From Luteimonas mephitis DSM 12574 (GTDB lineage Bacteria > Pseudomonadota > Gammaproteobacteria > Xanthomonadales > Xanthomonadaceae), in assembly GCF_000422305.1 (NCBI RefSeq), contig NZ_KE383816.1:62001-126000 (forward strand): a stretch of 64,000 bases of DNA. Reading direction: 5' to 3'. A program made the position numbers and the translations under genes. The notes beneath the pieces are model-generated. The model saw only the letters and a list, made by a program, of their open reading frames with translations. It did not search any database and was not told the DNA's origin. Shown in pieces: positions 30,826-39,549 of the stretch. The first letter of the stretch is position 1. Each line of letters opens with the position of its first letter.

Positions 30826-33027
30826 TCAGCTGAACACGGCAGGCGCCACGTGCACGCAGTTGCGGCCGCCGCGCTTGGCCGCGTACAGCGCCTTGTCGGC
30901 GCGGTCGATCGTTTCGGGCGGCCGCTCGTCGCGCAGCCGGGTGGCCACGCCGACGCTGACCGTCAGCCGCAGCGGCTGCCCTTCCCACTCCAGCATCAGC
31001 CGCTCGACGTCGCCGCGCAGCAGTTCGCCGACCATCCGCGCCGCCGCACCGCCGCGCGCAGGCAGCACCGCGATGAACTCCTCGCCACCGTAGCGACCAA
31101 GCAGGTCGCCTTCGCCCAGCGCATTGCGCAGCGCCCGGGCCACCTCGCGCAGGCAGTGGTCGCCGCAGGCATGACCATATTTGTCGTTGATGGCCTTGAA
31201 ATGGTCCATGTCGACGAACAGCACCGAAATCGGCTGCCCGTCGCGCTCGGCCTCGCCGAAGCTGCGCACCACCCACTGGTCGATGGTGCGGCGGTTGAAG
31301 GTGCCGGTCAGGGCGTCGAGCTCGGCCGAACGGCGCAGCTGGATCGCCGTCAGCGCCTGGTCGACGTGGACCAGCGCCAGGCGCACGAACTCGCCGGCCA
31401 GCGCCAGCTCCTCGGTGGTGAAGCCCTCGCCGCCGGCGCGCTCGAGCAGCAGCATGCCCCAGGCCGGCGCGCGTATCGGCAGCGGTACCAGCGCCTCCAT
31501 CGCCAGCCCGCCGGCGTCGCCCACGCTCAGCGGCTGCTGCAGCGGGATGCCGTTGGCTGCGTGGCGCTTGAGCGACAGCTCGCGCTTGCCCAGCAGTGCC
31601 TCGGCTTCCCCCCTGCGCACCGCCGGCACCACCACCTGCACGTCCTGCCCGTGGTAACCACGGGCCAGCACGATCGCCCTGCCCGCCCGCACCAGCGGCA
31701 CGAGGTGTTCGAGCAGCTGGTGGAAGGCGGTCCATTCGATGTCGCCCTCGGCGCAGCTGCGCAGCTTGACCTGCAGCGCGGCATTGAGGTCCGACCGCGA
31801 GGCCTCGCGCTGCATCCGCCGCTCCGAATCCAGCCGCGCCAGCTGGTCGCGGTCGCGCTGGTCCCGATAGTCGCTGATGCGGTTGATCACTCCGACGGCG
31901 AGGATCGCCATGGCGCCGGCAAGCGCGACCTGGTCGCCGGAACGCACCCACGGAACGTCCTGCAGGTATCCCCACAGCATCAACTGCCTGGCGACCCCGG
32001 CGACGATGGTCAGCAGCGCCAGGATCGCCAGCGGCCATGCCATCGGCAGGCGACGGCGCGCAGCATCGAGCACCAGCCCCATGCAGGCCAGCGCGCACGC
32101 GACGCGCGCCACCATCGCCAGCGGCTGCAGCCAGCGCAGCATCGGTTGCAGGTCGAGCAGGCAGGTCGCGGCCAGCAACGCCATCGCAACGCAGGCGATG
32201 TCCACCCCGCGCGCAACCCCCGGATGCGCCCGCCGCGTTCCCGCGTAGCGCATCAGCAACTGCGGCAGCGACGCGCACAGCAGGAACTGCAGCGCCAGCA
32301 GTCCCTGCGCGCCCCACAGGGCAAGCCAGCGCAGCCCCTGCACCTGGTACAGATGGCCGTTGACCGCCGCCAGCGTGAGCAGGGTCAGCGCAGCGCAGCC
32401 GAACAGGGTCAGGAACAGGCTGTCGCGAGCCGCCGAAAACAGCGCCAGCGCCAGCAGTGCCAGGGTGAACAGGCTGGCGTAGATCGTCGCGCTGATCGCC
32501 ACGCCCTGGCGCTCCACCCGCCACGCCTCGGCATTGCCGACCACCCGCGGACGCAGCACCGCCGGCATCGCGCCGGTCACGTGCAGCTCCAGCTCGATGT
32601 CGCCCTCCCAGCCATAGGGCAGCTGGAACAGGTAGCCGGTCGGCAGCGGTCCGGCATTCGCATGCGGTTTGAAGAACCCTCGCTGTTCGCTGCGCCAGCC
32701 GTCCCGGACCAGCTGTATCCGCTCGACCGGCTTGCGTTCTACCCAGACCACCCATGGCTCGTCACGGTCGCTGCGCTGGGGCAGCGTGAACCGCATCCGC
32801 GCGACGGCCTCGCCCGGCTTGCCCGCAACCACGATGCCCCGCCCGTCGGCACTGATCGACGCCCGGTTCCCGTCCTGCCCGGGCGGCGCCGACAGCTGCA
32901 CCGGCATTGCGTCGGCTCCCTGCATGCCACCGGCGACGGCGCTGGCAAACAGCCCGCACAGCAGCAGCAGGCCGGCGGCGACCAGCCATTCGTGGTGCGA
33001 TACGCGGCGCAGGGAATGCAGGCTCAC
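30826..33027 (-). CDS. 7TMR-DISM sensor diguanylate cyclase
   Basis: A 733-residue membrane protein. A membrane anchor at about 13-34, a periplasmic beta-rich sensor (about 40-180), a seven-helix block (about 190-385), a coiled segment, a GAF-like region (about 420-565) and a C-terminal GGDEF domain (about 575-730) with signature GRYGGEEF. GGEEF is an active variant, so it should make c-di-GMP. The inhibitory I-site RxxD is absent (GEGD at that place). No EAL domain. The GTG start at 33027 has GGAG seven bases upstream; an in-frame ATG at 33141 would add 38 unstructured residues. It is divergent from glnS. Confidence 0.88.
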   Translation of the reverse strand: MSLHSLRRVSHHEWLVAAGLLLLCGLFASAVAGGMQGADAMPVQLSAPPGQDGNRASISADGRGIVVAGKPGEAVARMRFTLPQRSDRDEPWVVWVERKPVERIQLVRDGWRSEQRGFFKPHANAGPLPTGYLFQLPYGWEGDIELELHVTGAMPAVLRPRVVGNAEAWRVERQGVAISATIYASLFTLALLALALFSAARDSLFLTLFGCAALTLLTLAAVNGHLYQVQGLRWLALWGAQGLLALQFLLCASLPQLLMRYAGTRRAHPGVARGVDIACVAMALLAATCLLDLQPMLRWLQPLAMVARVACALACMGLVLDAARRRLPMAWPLAILALLTIVAGVARQLMLWGYLQDVPWVRSGDQVALAGAMAILAVGVINRISDYRDQRDRDQLARLDSERRMQREASRSDLNAALQVKLRSCAEGDIEWTAFHQLLEHLVPLVRAGRAIVLARGYHGQDVQVVVPAVRRGEAEALLGKRELSLKRHAANGIPLQQPLSVGDAGGLAMEALVPLPIRAPAWGMLLLERAGGEGFTTEELALAGEFVRLALVHVDQALTAIQLRRSAELDALTGTFNRRTIDQWVVRSFGEAERDGQPISVLFVDMDHFKAINDKYGHACGDHCLREVARALRNALGEGDLLGRYGGEEFIAVLPARGGAAARMVGELLRGDVERLMLEWEGQPLRLTVSVGVATRLRDERPPETIDRADKALYAAKRGGRNCVHVAPAVFS

Positions 33028-33266
33028 CCGGGAACTCCGGGCATGCGGCTGCCGACGGGACGTCCCATCGCGGTCATTCGTTCCAGTGGTGCTGCTCGTG
33101 ACACCAGACCCACCCCCGATTCCGTACCCCGGCGCACGCAAATTGCATGCCAGAGGCGCAGAAAAGCGTTCCAGGGCGACTTCGGAGCCGATCCGAAGGC
33201 GACGATGGCCGCACTCGCGGGCCTGCGGGCTCGGCTAAACTGTTGTTTTTCCCGGCACCCCCGCAC

Positions 33267-35024
33267 ATGAGCCACAGTATCGCCGCCGACGCAGGCGCCC
33301 CCGCCGCGCCCGCCGAAAAGCAGGATTTCGTCCGCCAGATCGTCCGCCAGGACCTCGCCAGCGGGAAGCACGTGGCGATCCGCACCCGCTTCCCGCCCGA
33401 GCCCAACGGTTACCTGCACATCGGCCACGCCAAGGCGATCTGCCTGGACTTCGGCATCGCCGCCGAGTTCGGCGGCCTGTGCAACCTGCGCTTCGACGAC
33501 ACCAACCCGGAGAAGGAGCACCCCGAGTTCGTGCAGGCGATCCAGGACGACGTGCGCTGGCTGGGCTTCGACTGGGCCAGCCTGCGCCACGCCTCCGACT
33601 ACTTCGAGGTGTTCTACCTCGCCGCCGAAAAGCTGATCGTCCAGGGCGACGCCTTCGTCTGCGACCTGTCCGCCGAACAGGTGCGCGAGTACCGCGGCAC
33701 GCTGACCGAACCGGGCCGCAATTCGCCGTACCGCGAGCGCAGCGTCGAGGAGAACCTCGACCTGTTCCGGCGCATGCGCGCGGGCGAGTTCCCGGACGGC
33801 GCGCGCACCCTGCGCGCGAAGATCGACATGGCCAGCGGCAACATCAACCTGCGCGACCCGGCCCTGTACCGGATCAAGAAGGTCGCGCACCAGAACACCG
33901 GCGACGCCTGGCCGATCTACCCGATGTACGACTACGCGCATTCGCTCGGCGACGCGGTCGAGGGCATCACCCACTCGCTGTGCACGCTGGAATTCGAGGA
34001 CCATCGCCCGCTGTACGACTGGTGCGTGGACAAGGTGGACCTGGCCAACTCGCCGGAACTGCTGGCGCCGCTGCTGGCCAGGGGCCTGCCCAACGAGGCC
34101 GCAAAGCCGCGCCAGATCGAGTTTTCGCGCCTGAACATCAACTACACGGTGATGAGCAAGCGCAAGCTGGTGGCGATGGTGAACGACAACCTCGTCGACG
34201 GCTGGGACGACCCGCGCATGCCGACCCTGCAGGGCCTGCGCCGGCGCGGCTACACGCCCGCGTCGCTGCGGCTGCTGGTCGACCGCGTCGGCATCAGCAA
34301 GCAGAACTCGGTGATCGACTTCTCGGTGCTCGAAGGCGCCCTGCGCGACGACCTCGACGCGCACGCGCCGCGGCGCATGGCGGTGGTCGAGCCGCTGAAG
34401 TTCGTGCTCACCAACCTGCCCGAGGGCCACGCCGAGACGCTGGTGTTTTCCAACCACCCGAAGGACGAATCGCTGGGCACGCGCGAGGTGCCGTTCTCGC
34501 GCGAGCTGTGGATCGAGCGCGAGGATTTCGCCGAAGTCCCGCCCAAGGGCTGGAAGCGCCTGGTGCCCGGCGGAGAAGTGCGACTGCGCGGCGCCGGCAT
34601 CGTGCGCTGCGACGAAGTGGTCAAGGACGCCGATGGCAACGTCGTGGAACTGCGCGGCACGCTCGATCCCGAATCGCGCCCCGGCATGGAGGGCGCCAAC
34701 CGCAAGATCAAGGGCACCATCCACTGGCTCGACGCGACCCGCGCCGTGGCCGCGGAGATCCGCCTCTACGACCGCCTGTTCTCGGTCGCCGACCCGGACG
34801 ACGAGAGCGAGGGCAAGACCTACCGCGACCACCTCAATCCGGATTCGCGCAGGGTGGTGCAGGGTTATGTCGAACCCGCCGCCGCGGCGGCCGCACCGGA
34901 AACCTGCTTCCAGTTCGAACGCACCGGCTACTTTGTCGCCGACCGCCGCGACCACCGCGCAGGCGCGCCGGTCTTCAACCGCAGCGTCGGCCTGCGCGAC
35001 ACCTGGATGCAGAAGGGAGACTGA
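33267..35024 (+). CDS. glnS: Glutaminyl-tRNA synthetase
   Basis: A 585-residue class I synthetase. PPEPNGYLHIGHAKA at 43-57 holds the HIGH motif (51-54), and the KMSKS equivalent is VMSKRKL near residue 295. The following beta-barrel anticodon domain is complete and the length fits bacterial GlnRS (about 550-590). It charges tRNA-Gln. The ATG at 33267 is chosen; the 40 extra residues of an upstream ATG are of random composition. The stop is 2 bp before the next gene, so glnS is translated with the lipoprotein gene. Confidence 0.97.
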   Translation: MSHSIAADAGAPAAPAEKQDFVRQIVRQDLASGKHVAIRTRFPPEPNGYLHIGHAKAICLDFGIAAEFGGLCNLRFDDTNPEKEHPEFVQAIQDDVRWLGFDWASLRHASDYFEVFYLAAEKLIVQGDAFVCDLSAEQVREYRGTLTEPGRNSPYRERSVEENLDLFRRMRAGEFPDGARTLRAKIDMASGNINLRDPALYRIKKVAHQNTGDAWPIYPMYDYAHSLGDAVEGITHSLCTLEFEDHRPLYDWCVDKVDLANSPELLAPLLARGLPNEAAKPRQIEFSRLNINYTVMSKRKLVAMVNDNLVDGWDDPRMPTLQGLRRRGYTPASLRLLVDRVGISKQNSVIDFSVLEGALRDDLDAHAPRRMAVVEPLKFVLTNLPEGHAETLVFSNHPKDESLGTREVPFSRELWIEREDFAEVPPKGWKRLVPGGEVRLRGAGIVRCDEVVKDADGNVVELRGTLDPESRPGMEGANRKIKGTIHWLDATRAVAAEIRLYDRLFSVADPDDESEGKTYRDHLNPDSRRVVQGYVEPAAAAAAPETCFQFERTGYFVADRRDHRAGAPVFNRSVGLRDTWMQKGD

Positions 35025-35026
35025 CG

Positions 35027-35449
35027 ATGCCAAGATTCCTCCATGCCGTCATCCTGTGCGCGTGCGCCATGCTGGTCGCCTGCACCGCGCCGGCGACCAG
35101 CGCGGACGCCGCGCCGCAGGATCCCGCGGCCAAGGCGCCGCCGCCGATGTCGCGGCCGCTGCCGGCCAATCGGGTGCGCGAGGCGCCGCTGATCGACTAC
35201 AGCTGCAAGGCCGACACCGACTGCGCGGTCAAGAACGTCGGCAACTGCTGCGGCGAGATGCCGGCCTGCGTCAACAAGGACAGCCCCACGGATCCCGCCG
35301 CCGTGCAGTCGCAATGCGCGAAGGAAGGCCGCATGGACGTCTGCGGTTTCCGCGAGATCAGCAGTTGCTCGTGCAACGCCGGGCGCTGCGAACCGACCGA
35401 GGCCTTCATGCCGTCGCAGTCACTGTCGCGCCCGGAGGCAAAGCACTGA
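35027..35449 (+). CDS. Cysteine-rich lipoprotein of unknown function
   Basis: A 140-residue precursor with a lipobox LVAC (Cys19) after a short basic N-terminus. The mature part has a Pro/Ala-rich spacer (about 20-55) and a compact domain with ten cysteines (for example YSCKADTDCAVKNVGNCCG and SCSCNAGRC), which probably form disulfides in the periplasm. I do not recognise the family beyond a resemblance to small disulfide-rich domains. It lies 2 bp after glnS and overlaps the deaminase start by one base, so it belongs to that operon. Confidence 0.78.
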   Translation: MPRFLHAVILCACAMLVACTAPATSADAAPQDPAAKAPPPMSRPLPANRVREAPLIDYSCKADTDCAVKNVGNCCGEMPACVNKDSPTDPAAVQSQCAKEGRMDVCGFREISSCSCNAGRCEPTEAFMPSQSLSRPEAKH

Positions 35450-36024
35450 TGTTGTACGCACAGGTCCACCTCACCCTGCCCGCATGGGTCCACGACGCGG
35501 TCGATCGCGCGCGCAGCTACGGTTCCGACGACGACAAGGTCGCGCTGGCGATCGAACTGTCGCGCCGCAACCTCGAGGCCGGCACCGGCGGCCCGTTCGG
35601 CGCCGCGGTGTTCAACGCCGACGACCGCATCGTCGCGGTCGGCGTCAACGTGGTGCTGCCGCAGAACACCTCGCTGGGGCACGCGGAAACCATGGCCTAC
35701 ATGCTCGCCCAGCAGCGGCTGCAGCGGGCACGACTCAACCGCGACGACGCCGGCCAGCCCGACGGCCGCTACACCCTGGCCACCTCGGCACAGCCGTGCT
35801 GCCAGTGCTACGGCGCCACGATCTGGGCGGGCATCGACCGCCTGCTGATCGGCGCGCGCGCGCAGGACGTGATGGAGCTGACCGAGTTCGACGAAGGCCC
35901 GCTGCCGGCGGACTGGATCGGCGAACTGGAGAAGCGCGGCATCGAAGTCGCGCGCGACCTCAACCGCGACGACGCCCGCGCGGTGCTGCGCGCCTACGGC
36001 GAGCGCGGCGGCCGGCGGTATTGA
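35449..36024 (+). CDS. Nucleoside deaminase (CDA fold)
   Basis: A 191-residue zinc deaminase. The first zinc ligand and proton shuttle are HAE in GHAETMAY (about 80-87), the other two ligands are cysteines in AQPCCQCYGA (about 113-122, PCxxC pattern), and GGPFGAAVF precedes them. It resembles guanine/nucleoside deaminases rather than the tRNA adenosine deaminase TadA. The exact substrate is not evident. It overlaps the lipoprotein stop by one base (TGATG). Confidence 0.85.
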   Translation: MLYAQVHLTLPAWVHDAVDRARSYGSDDDKVALAIELSRRNLEAGTGGPFGAAVFNADDRIVAVGVNVVLPQNTSLGHAETMAYMLAQQRLQRARLNRDDAGQPDGRYTLATSAQPCCQCYGATIWAGIDRLLIGARAQDVMELTEFDEGPLPADWIGELEKRGIEVARDLNRDDARAVLRAYGERGGRRY

Positions 36025-36042
36025 GCGCCACGGCTTTTGTTT

Positions 36043-36116
36043 GTAGGAGCGGCGGAAGCCGCGAGCTTCTCGAAACACCCCAGGATCAAAAACCTCGCGG
36101 CTTCCGCCGCTCCTAC
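36043..36116. repeat. Inverted REP pair, family 1 variant
   Basis: The arms at 36043-36068 and 36091-36116 keep the outer GTAGGAGCGGC and inner CCGCGAG parts, but the loop differs (GGAA in place of TTCA), and both arms carry the same change. This matched change shows that the two arms evolve or spread together. Confidence 0.85.
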
Positions 36117-36130
36117 GTAAGCTGCATCCA

Positions 36131-37180
36131 ATGACCGGCCTTCTTTGCTACTGCCGCGCCGGCTTCGAGCCCGAGCTCGCCGCGGAACTCACCGCGCGCG
36201 CCGCCGAGGCCGGCTTCGCCGGCTACGCACGCACCGAACGCGGCAGCGGCTTCGTGGTGTTCGCCTGCGACCAGGCCCAGGCGCTGTCGCGCGCGTTGCC
36301 GTGGCGCAGCCTCGTGTTCGCACGGCAGAAACTGCAGCTGCTCGCGGAACTGCACGGGCTGGACCCGCGCGACCGCATCACGCCCATCGTCGACGCGCTG
36401 TCCAGCCGGCCGCTGCGGTACGGCACGCTGCTGGTCGAGCACCCCGACAGCGATGCCGGCAAGCCGCTGTCCGGGCTGGCACGCGCGTTCGGCAACGCGC
36501 TGCGTCCGGCGCTGCGCAAGGCCGGGCTGCTCGCCGCCAGCGACGACGTCGCGCTGCCGCGGCTGCACGTGTGCTTCGCCGCCGGCGACCACGCCTTCGT
36601 CGCCAGCGGCGATGTCGCCGACAGCGCGCCATGGCCTCTGGGCATCCCGCGCCTGCGCCTGCTCCCCGATGCGCCGTCGCGCTCGGCGCTGAAGCTCGAA
36701 GAAGCGCTGCTGACCCTGCTCGACGACGGCGAGCGCACCAGGTTCCTGCGCGAAGGCATGCGTGCCGCCGACCTGGGCGCCGCGCCCGGTGGCTGGACCT
36801 GGGTCCTCGTCCGCCACGGCCTGCACGTGAGCGCGATCGACAACGGTCCGCTGCGCCAGCACGTGCTCGACACCGGGCTGGTCGAACACCTGCGCGCCGA
36901 CGGTTTCCACTGGCAGCCGCCGCGGCCGCTGGACTGGATGGTCTGCGACATGGTCGAGCAGCCGCGCCGCGTCGCCGAACGCATGGCCACCTGGCTGCGC
37001 GAAGGCTGGTGCAGGCAGGCAATCTTCAACCTCAAGCTGCCGATGAAGAAGCGCTGGGACGAAACCCGGCTGTGCCTGGACCTGCTCGCCGCGCAGGCGC
37101 AGCGCCCGCTGGTGGTGCGCGCGCGCCAGCTCTACCACGACCGCGAGGAGATCACGGTCTTCGCCGCGGCCAAGCCCTGA
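36131..37180 (+). CDS. rlmM: 23S rRNA 2'-O-ribose C2498 methyltransferase RlmM
   Basis: A 349-residue enzyme with a THUMP-like N-terminal part (begins GLLCYCRAGFEPELAAEL) and a Rossmann methyltransferase domain. MRAADLGAAPGGWTW at about 214-228 is SAM motif I; DWMVCDMVEQP holds the catalytic Asp; the conserved lysine is in IFNLKLPMKKRW. It methylates C2498 of 23S rRNA. The ATG is 14 bp after the REP pair. Confidence 0.95.
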   Translation: MTGLLCYCRAGFEPELAAELTARAAEAGFAGYARTERGSGFVVFACDQAQALSRALPWRSLVFARQKLQLLAELHGLDPRDRITPIVDALSSRPLRYGTLLVEHPDSDAGKPLSGLARAFGNALRPALRKAGLLAASDDVALPRLHVCFAAGDHAFVASGDVADSAPWPLGIPRLRLLPDAPSRSALKLEEALLTLLDDGERTRFLREGMRAADLGAAPGGWTWVLVRHGLHVSAIDNGPLRQHVLDTGLVEHLRADGFHWQPPRPLDWMVCDMVEQPRRVAERMATWLREGWCRQAIFNLKLPMKKRWDETRLCLDLLAAQAQRPLVVRARQLYHDREEITVFAAAKP

Positions 37181-37481
37181 CCGTGGCGGCCGGCGCGATC
37201 CCGACTGGATCGCCGACGACCGGCCGCACGCTGCGGTTCGAACGTTCAGGCGCCGTTTCGCGCAGTTGACGCCGGATTCATTGCCCCGGGCATAGTGTTC
37301 GCCGCACGACGGCTCGCCGGGAATGTCCCGACGGACCGGCCGGGTTCCCGCCCAGCATCGCCAAGACCCGGCCGCCGTGTCCCGTCCCGCGCCGGGTTCC
37401 ACGATCGAACGCAGCGCCCGCTTTCCTCCACGCCACTGCGCATATCCCGGCGTGGCCACACATACCAGCCCGGAGATCGAC
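37181..37481. other. Leader region of the EF-hand gene
   Basis: 301 bases without a gene. A TTGACG hexamer at 37266 is followed 19 bp later by CATAGT at 37291, a weak promoter candidate about 190 bp before the start. I see nothing else. Confidence 0.4.
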
Positions 37482-38234
37482 ATGAAGCACTCACTTACCC
37501 CCTCGCTGCTGGCCCTGGCACTGCTCGGCGCGTTCGCCGCGGGCACTGCCCAGGCGCAGACCGCCGTGAGTTCAGGTGCGGCGAAGGCCTCGACAAGGGA
37601 TGCGGCGCAGGCCGCGGCTGCCGAGGCCGACGTGGCCCGCAACCAGGCGCAGGCCGCCCGCGACGCTGCACAGCAGGCCGCGGCGAGCAAGCGCGCCGGC
37701 GCCCAGACCAGCGACGGTGCCGCGCATGCCGAGTACCAGGCCTACGTCGCCGACCAGTCTTCGGTGCAGGCCGAGCAGGCGGCGCGCGACGCCACCCAGG
37801 CCGCGAACCAGGCCGGCGCCGCGTACTCGGCCGCGGCCGGCGGCACCCGCCAGCCCGACAATGCCGTCTACCAGGCGCGCCAGGCCGCGAACGCCGCGCA
37901 GGCCGCCAGCAGCCAGGCCACCGCCGCCGCAACCGGCGCCTCGCTCGCCGCGCAGGCCGCGACCGACGCAGTCAACGCCCCACCGGCGCAGCCGGCACCG
38001 GTGCAGGCGGCCGCCACCGGCCCGGTGGAGCCGCAGGTCACCATCACTTCAAGCCCTTCGAATTCGATTGTCGGCGACTACAAGATCGACTTTGCGGCGA
38101 TGGACAGCAACGGCAACGGCAGCATCAGTCGCAGCGAGGCGAACTCCAATGCCACGCTGAGCGCCGAGTTCGACGCGGTCGACAACAACCACGACGGCAA
38201 GCTCGACAAGCAGGAACTGGAAGGCTGGATGTAG
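37482..38234 (+). CDS. Secreted EF-hand protein with Ala/Gln-rich helical region
   Basis: A 250-residue precursor. Signal peptide about 1-26 (ends TAQAQ). Residues about 30-190 are Ala/Gln/Asp-rich with long helical, coiled-coil-like runs (ADVARNQAQAARDAAQQAAA). Two EF-hand loops follow near the C-terminus: DSNGNGSISRSE and DNNHDGKLDKQE, both with the calcium-coordinating pattern. It probably binds calcium outside the cytoplasm; the role is unknown. GGAG lies six bases before the ATG at 37482. It ends at a strong terminator. Confidence 0.85.
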   Translation: MKHSLTPSLLALALLGAFAAGTAQAQTAVSSGAAKASTRDAAQAAAAEADVARNQAQAARDAAQQAAASKRAGAQTSDGAAHAEYQAYVADQSSVQAEQAARDATQAANQAGAAYSAAAGGTRQPDNAVYQARQAANAAQAASSQATAAATGASLAAQAATDAVNAPPAQPAPVQAAATGPVEPQVTITSSPSNSIVGDYKIDFAAMDSNGNGSISRSEANSNATLSAEFDAVDNNHDGKLDKQELEGWM

Positions 38235-38260
38235 CCGCGCCTTGCCGGCACAGCCAACGA

Positions 38261-38290
38261 AAAGCCCCGCGAAAGCGGGGCTTTTTCTTG
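38261..38290 (+). terminator. Bidirectional intrinsic terminator
   Basis: Stem GCCCCGC-GAAA-GCGGGGC (38265-38282) with five T after it on the plus strand and four A before it, so it can serve the EF-hand gene and the convergent hydroxylase gene. Confidence 0.92.
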
Positions 38291-38370
38291 CACGGGATCC
38301 GTGGACTTCAGCCGCGGGCTTCTCCGCAACCGCCGGTGGTTGCGAAGCACGCCGCGATCGAACCGGCAAT

Positions 38371-39549
38371 CTAAAGCCCGGCCGCGCGCCGCCACAGTGC
38401 GTCGGTCAGCGGCGGCAGCCGGCCCGCCAGCCCGAGCAGCGGCCCGCGCAGCAGGGTGCGGTGCATGCCGTCGCTGGAGAACAGCCGGTTGATGCCGTCA
38501 TAGGCGTGCGCGGCCAGCGCGTTGTCGCTGGCGCGCGTGCGCGCCCAGCGCGCGAGGCGGTGCGGCGATGCCCAGTCGGCGCGGCGCCCCTGCGCGGCGG
38601 CGATCACGTCGCGCAGCGCGGCCACGTCGCGCAGGCCAAGATTGACGCCCTGCCCGGCCAGCGGATGCACCACGTGCGCGGCGTCGCCGACTACCAGCAC
38701 TCGCCCGACCAGCTGCGATTGCGCCAGCTGCCGGCGCAGCGGGAACGCCGCCCGCTTCGACACCACGCGCATCCCGCCCAACCGCGCATCGAAGGCGCGC
38801 GTGAGCTCGCGCGAAAACGCCTCGTCGTCGAGCGCCAGCACCTGCGCTGCGCGCGCGTCGGGCAGCGTCCACACGATCGAGCTGCGGCCATGTGCGAACG
38901 GCAGCACCGCCAGCGGACCGGTCGGCAGGAAACGCTGCCAGGCGGTGTCCGCGTGCGGCTGCTGCGTCTCGATGTAACCCACCACGCCGCGCTGGCCGTA
39001 ATCGTGGCGGCTGACTTCACCGCCGGCGAGCCGGCGCAGCGTCGATTCGGCACCGTCGGCGGCGACCGCCACGCGCGCATCGACGCGGCTGCCGTCATCC
39101 AGGCGCAGGCGCACGCCGTCGTCGTCCTGCTCCAGCGCCTCCACCCGCGCCGGCACCCGCACGTCGACTCCGGCACGCGGCAGCGCGGCCCACAGGCGGT
39201 CGATCAGCAGCCCGTTCTCGACGATCCAGCCCAGTTCCCCGCGGCCGACCGCATCGGCATCGAACGCGAGTTCGCCGCCGCCCGCCGCGTCCCACACGCG
39301 CATGCGCCGGTAGGGCTGCGCGCGCGCATCGAGCACCTCGCGCCAGGCGCCGAATGTGTCGAGCAGCGCGGCGTTGTCGGGGGCGAAGGCGAACACGCGC
39401 AGGTCCGGCTGCTCGCGCGACCAGCGCGGCGGTTGCGCCGCTTCCACGAGCGTGGTTTCGAGGCCGAGCCCGGCCAGCGCCAGCGCGCACGCGGCACCGA
39501 CCACGCCGCCGCCCACCACCACCGCGTCGTTGCGCGCGCCGCGACTCAC
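38371..39549 (-). CDS. UbiH/UbiF/VisC-family FAD monooxygenase (UbiI/UbiF-like)
   Basis: A 392-residue class A flavoprotein hydroxylase. The GxGxxG site is VVVGGGVVGAACALALAG at the N-terminus, the DG motif is VAADGAESTLRR, and the FAD ribityl site is VGDAAHVVHPLAGQGVNLGL. It should hydroxylate a ring position in ubiquinone synthesis; which one is not clear by eye, but it differs from the UbiH copy next to it. The GTG at 39549 overlaps the ubiH stop (GTGA) and has AGGAAGG upstream. An ATG at 39564 would add five residues. Confidence 0.85.
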   Translation of the reverse strand: MSRGARNDAVVVGGGVVGAACALALAGLGLETTLVEAAQPPRWSREQPDLRVFAFAPDNAALLDTFGAWREVLDARAQPYRRMRVWDAAGGGELAFDADAVGRGELGWIVENGLLIDRLWAALPRAGVDVRVPARVEALEQDDDGVRLRLDDGSRVDARVAVAADGAESTLRRLAGGEVSRHDYGQRGVVGYIETQQPHADTAWQRFLPTGPLAVLPFAHGRSSIVWTLPDARAAQVLALDDEAFSRELTRAFDARLGGMRVVSKRAAFPLRRQLAQSQLVGRVLVVGDAAHVVHPLAGQGVNLGLRDVAALRDVIAAAQGRRADWASPHRLARWARTRASDNALAAHAYDGINRLFSSDGMHRTLLRGPLLGLAGRLPPLTDALWRRAAGL

